From Peribacillus simplex (GTDB lineage: Bacteria > Bacillota > Bacilli > Bacillales > DSM-1321): a DNA stretch of 64,000 nucleotides. The notes beneath the pieces are model-generated. The model ran no database searches, was not told where the DNA came from, and was given only the letters and a program-made list of their open reading frames with translations. A program made the position numbers and the translations under genes. The number at the start of each line of letters is the position of its first letter. Position 1 is the first letter of the stretch. The stretch is taken from contig NZ_CP011008.1 in the NCBI RefSeq assembly GCF_001578185.1, positions 3,252,001 through 3,316,000 on the forward strand, written 5' to 3'. This document shows, piece after piece, positions 61,638 through 64,000 of the stretch.

Positions 61638-61989
61638 CTTTACCTTCACCCTCCATTTTCTCTTCTTTTTTTGTCCATCTATCTTTATCACGGGTTGTAA
61701 ACTTATGCATGACCTTATCATGTGAGCTTTGAAGGTCAATCCCTAAAGAATTGGCAAAACAAATTAAAACAAAAAGCATGTCCCCCAATTCCGCTTCTAC
61801 GGTATTCTCTTCCTCAGTTGCTTTCTTTGGTTTTTCGCCATGATAATGATTGACTTCCCTGGCCAATTCCCCAAGTTCTTCAGACATCCGTGCGAGCATG
61901 GCCAGCGGGCTGAAGTATCCTTCTTTGAACTGTCCTATGTATTGGTCGACTTCCGCTTGCATTTGTTGGATCGTCTTGTGATTTTCCAT
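61630..61989 (-). CDS. ypjD: MazG-family nucleotide pyrophosphohydrolase
   Basis: A protein of about 119 aa with a MazG-like all-helical fold: [18 protein letters not shown], then [15 protein letters not shown] and [19 protein letters not shown] with the E-x-x-D magnesium ligands. It probably hydrolyses non-canonical NTPs. The ATG at 61989 (MENHKT) agrees with B. subtilis YpjD; the ATG at 62001 is an alternative. It overlaps dapB by 8 nt. First gene of the cluster through birA. Confidence 0.9.
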   Translation of the reverse strand: MENHKTIQQMQAEVDQYIGQFKEGYFSPLAMLARMSEELGELAREVNHYHGEKPKKATEEENTVEAELGDMLFVLICFANSLGIDLQSSHDKVMHKFTTRDKDRWTKKEEKMEGEGKDE

Positions 61990-62155
61990 ATAGTCACCCA
62001 TTCTTGATTTTCGTTTTCACACATTATACCTTCTCCATGTTAGCTAAAAGTGAAACATATGACAACAGATACGTTCGAGAATCAAAATTGCTCATAGTTG
62101 GTTAATTAGTTATAATTAGTAAATTGATGATATGCGAACCTTTGGAGGTATGGAC

Positions 62156-63028
62156 ATGCTTTTGGGCTTAAAATTGAAAAATACTATATTCATCCTTTTT
62201 GGGGCTGGAATCTTCGCCTTTGGACTTGTGCACTTTAACATGCAGAACCATTTGGCCGAAGGCGGATTCACCGGTCTCACCTTGATTATATATCAACTTA
62301 TTGGGATAAATCCTTCTTATTCTAATTTGGTTTTGAATATTCCCTTATTTGCAATAGGCTGGAAATATTTAGGTCGAACATCTTTCTTTTATACGATTAT
62401 CGGAACGGTTGGCCTCTCCGTTTGGTTATGGGTTTTCGAGAAATATCAAATCGAAATCAATCTCGGAAACGATTTGATGCTGGTGGCATTGTTTGCCGGG
62501 GTATTTGTTGGTGTCGGGTTGGGCATCATCTTTCGTTACGGAGGGACTACAGGCGGTGTAGATATCATTGCCCGTTTTGCCCACCGGTACTTGGGAATTG
62601 GCATGGGACGGACCATGTTCATCTTTGATGCCGTAGTTATCGGCCTGTCCATCCTTACCTACCTGGATTACCGGCAAGCGATGTATACCCTCGTTGCCGT
62701 ATTTATAGGTGCTAGAGTAATCGACTTTATGCAAGAAGGAGCTTATGCCGCTAGAGGTGCCATGATCATTAGTGAGAAAAACAAGGAAATTGCAGAAAAA
62801 ATCATGAATGATATGGAGCGGGGCGTAACAGTATTAAGGGGATATGGGTCCTTTACACGCAATGACCGGGAAGTGCTCTATTGTGTTGTTGGGAAAAATG
62901 AGCTTGTCCGCTTAAAAAATGCCATAACATCGGTGGACCCCCATGCATTCGTATCTGTAAGTGAAGTGCATGACGTATTAGGTGAGGGCTTTACCCTTGA
63001 TGAGAATAAGAACCCGATTGAAAGATAA
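62156..63028 (+). CDS. ypjC: YitT-family membrane protein (DUF161/DUF2179)
   Basis: A 290-aa protein with five membrane helices (from IFILFGAGIFAFGLVHFNM to YTLVAVFIGARVIDFMQ), a GGTTGGVDIIARF motif and a cytosolic C-terminal DUF2179 domain (MERGVTVLRGYGSFTRNDREVLY). Transported solute unknown. The ATG at 62156 is 7 nt after GGAGG; the ATG at 62150 is too close. Divergent from ypjD. Confidence 0.9.
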   Translation: MLLGLKLKNTIFILFGAGIFAFGLVHFNMQNHLAEGGFTGLTLIIYQLIGINPSYSNLVLNIPLFAIGWKYLGRTSFFYTIIGTVGLSVWLWVFEKYQIEINLGNDLMLVALFAGVFVGVGLGIIFRYGGTTGGVDIIARFAHRYLGIGMGRTMFIFDAVVIGLSILTYLDYRQAMYTLVAVFIGARVIDFMQEGAYAARGAMIISEKNKEIAEKIMNDMERGVTVLRGYGSFTRNDREVLYCVVGKNELVRLKNAITSVDPHAFVSVSEVHDVLGEGFTLDENKNPIER

Positions 63029-63155
63029 TCGATTGGCAGAGGCATTACCGAATTGAATGTAATCCTTTTGAATTTTCCCCCGAATACTGAAATTTATAAG
63101 CAGTATACAACAAATATTTTTATAGGCTTTTAAAAACGCATATTAATTTAAAAAA

Positions 63156-63179
63156 AGGACGCCATAATGATGGCGTCCT
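63156..63179 (+). terminator. ypjC terminator stem, T tract replaced by IS
   Basis: AGGACGCCAT (63156-63165) pairs perfectly with ATGGCGTCCT (63170-63179). Seven A lie on the left, but the expected T run on the right is missing, because the IS end CAGACTGTAGACAAA begins at 63180. Confidence 0.8.
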
Positions 63180-63186
63180 CAGACTG

Positions 63187-63217
63187 TAGACAAACTCGAG
63201 GAAAACGAGTTTGTCTA
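63187..63217 (+). terminator. IS-end hairpin
   Basis: TAGACAAACTCG and CGAGTTTGTCTA form a perfect 12-bp stem with a 7-nt loop and T-rich tail (TTTTTTA). It should stop outside read-through into the transposase. Confidence 0.8.
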
Positions 63218-63243
63218 TTTTTTATGAGTTGTACAATTTGGCC

Positions 63244-63371
63244 GTTGATTTCCACTCCAGGCACTCGCTTTCCGCGGGCGGTCGGGGAGCCTCCTCGGCT
63301 TTCGCCTGCGGGGTCTCCCCTAGACGCGCTTTTCCCGCAGGAGTCTCGTACCTTCCGTTCCAATCAACTTT
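63244..63371 (-). repeat. GC-rich intergenic repeat, copy R3
   Basis: On the minus strand it starts GTTGATTGGAACGGAAGG, with ACTCCTGCGGGAAAAGCG, GAGACCCCGCAGGCG, GAGGAGGCTCCCCGACCGC and GCGGAAAGCGAGTG, ending GGAAATCAAC. It is nearly collinear with R1 and lies between the IS end and the transposase start. Confidence 0.85.
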
Positions 63372-63442
63372 GTCTTATCTTTTAGATAAACACTTTTGCC
63401 CTGAGTCGCTTTTGTTTTAAAATAGAAGTATTAAAACTTGAG

Positions 63443-64000
63443 GTGATGAGGATGCTTTCGAAACATGACTCTATTCAGCGAGATCAACTTGAAATGATTA
63501 CGTTAGATCAACTGGTGCCACCGAACCATTTGGTTCGTAAACTAGAGGCTGCCATTGACTTCACTTTCATTTATGACTTGGTGAAAGATATGTATTCAGA
63601 GGTAGGACGCCCAAGTATTGATCCAGTTATTTTAGTTAAACTGACATTCATTCAATATACCTTCGGTATTCGTTCCATGCGTAAAACGATTGAAGAAGTT
63701 GAAACTAATATGGCTTACCGTTGGTTCTTAGGCTATGGTTTCCATGATAAAGTACCTCCTACTCCACGTTTGGGAAAAATTATGAGCGACGCTTTAAAGA
63801 TACAGACCTGTTTGAACAGATTTTCTATCGCATTTTAATGACAGCTGCTAATAAAAAGTTAATAAGTGCTGAACACGTTTTCGTGGATTCCACACATGTG
63901 AAAGCCAGTGCGAATAAACGGAAATTTGAAAAGAAAATCGTTCGTAAAGAAACACGAGCGTATCAAGGGCGTCTTCAAGAAGAAATCAATCGAGATCGTG
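63443..64000 (+). pseudogene. IS1182-family transposase, frameshifted and cut by window end
   Basis: The first part (ATG at 63449 or 63452 after TTGAGGTGATGAGG) has the DUF772 N-terminal domain: RDQLEMITLDQLVPPNHLV, GRPSIDPVILVKLTFIQYTFG. Near 63757-63760 the family sequence moves to the next frame: from 63760 it reads YSTFGKNYERRFKDTDLF, then HVFVDSTHVKAS with the first catalytic aspartate, open to the window end. A single-base deletion explains it, so full-length protein is not made without frameshifting. Confidence 0.82.

Larger units (their letters stand above)
63180..64000 (+). mobile_element. IS1182-like insertion sequence, left part
   Basis: From 63180 the order is an end sequence (CAGACTGTAGACAAACTCG), an end hairpin (63187-63217), repeat R3 (63244-63371), and a transposase gene. 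The other end is beyond the window. The same set, inverted and decayed, lies at 33010-33456. Confidence 0.8.

Noticed and set aside
1..64000. CRISPR arrays, tRNA or rRNA genes, prophage or toxin-antitoxin modules
   Set aside because: I saw no regularly spaced direct repeats, tRNA cloverleaf signatures, rRNA sequence or phage structural genes in the window.

Overview
The window is low-GC Firmicutes DNA from an endospore-forming member of the Bacillaceae, most like the Peribacillus/Bacillus group. Gene order follows the Bacillus subtilis chromosome from ypcP through rnpB, recU-ponA, dnaD-asnS, dinG, panBCD, birA, bacillithiol genes and dapB to ypjC. RNase P RNA is type B, spore coat genes are present, and bacillithiol synthesis is encoded. 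Most genes lie on the minus strand. This assignment comes from remembered synteny and motifs, not from a database search.

Region 1 (1-20 kb): a truncated EamA transporter; the FEN-type nuclease ypcP; a rhodanese; a nucleotidyltransferase; the tandem dynamin dynA; the alkylpyrone pair bpsA-bpsB; xpt-pbuX behind a guanine riboswitch; peptidase ypwA; helicase ypvA; a cold-shock protein; the rRNA methyltransferase ypsC; and rnpB. Two small genes absent from ordinary ORF lists are here: a one-TM protein (7930-8088) and a 44-residue zinc ribbon (10199-10333).

Region 2 (19.5-36.8 kb): gpsB, ypsA, cotD, the repair pair mrfA-mrfB, a hydrolase, a small heat-shock protein, the yppG/yppE/yppC group, recU-ponA, and asnS-dnaD-nth-ypoC. 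Between ponA and ypoC sits a decayed insertion sequence that appears to have duplicated the whole shared terminator hairpin.

Region 3 (36.9-48.9 kb): an accessory catabolic island splits asnS from aspB, which are neighbours in B. subtilis. It encodes the homoprotocatechuate meta-cleavage route for 4-hydroxyphenylacetate: monooxygenase HpaB, dioxygenase HpaD, dehydrogenase HpaE, isomerase HpaF, a split HpaG, a DapA-family aldolase probably standing in for HpaI, a sodium symporter with a DUF485 partner, and LysR and GntR regulators. Tandem 12-bp palindromes, with half-site core ATCATA, lie over the promoters at both ends of the island and define a likely GntR regulon. The GntR gene looks leaderless and autoregulated.

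Region 4 (48.9-64 kb): aspB-ypmB-ypmA, dinG, panBCD, then the compact ypjD-dapB-mgsA-bshB1-bshA-cca-birA cluster, and ypjC. The window ends inside an IS1182-like transposase that is frameshifted. Its left end abuts a terminator hairpin, as in the ponA-ypoC remnant. A GC-rich intergenic repeat of about 130 bp occurs three times (7.7, 33.3 and 63.3 kb), twice directly upstream of this transposase.
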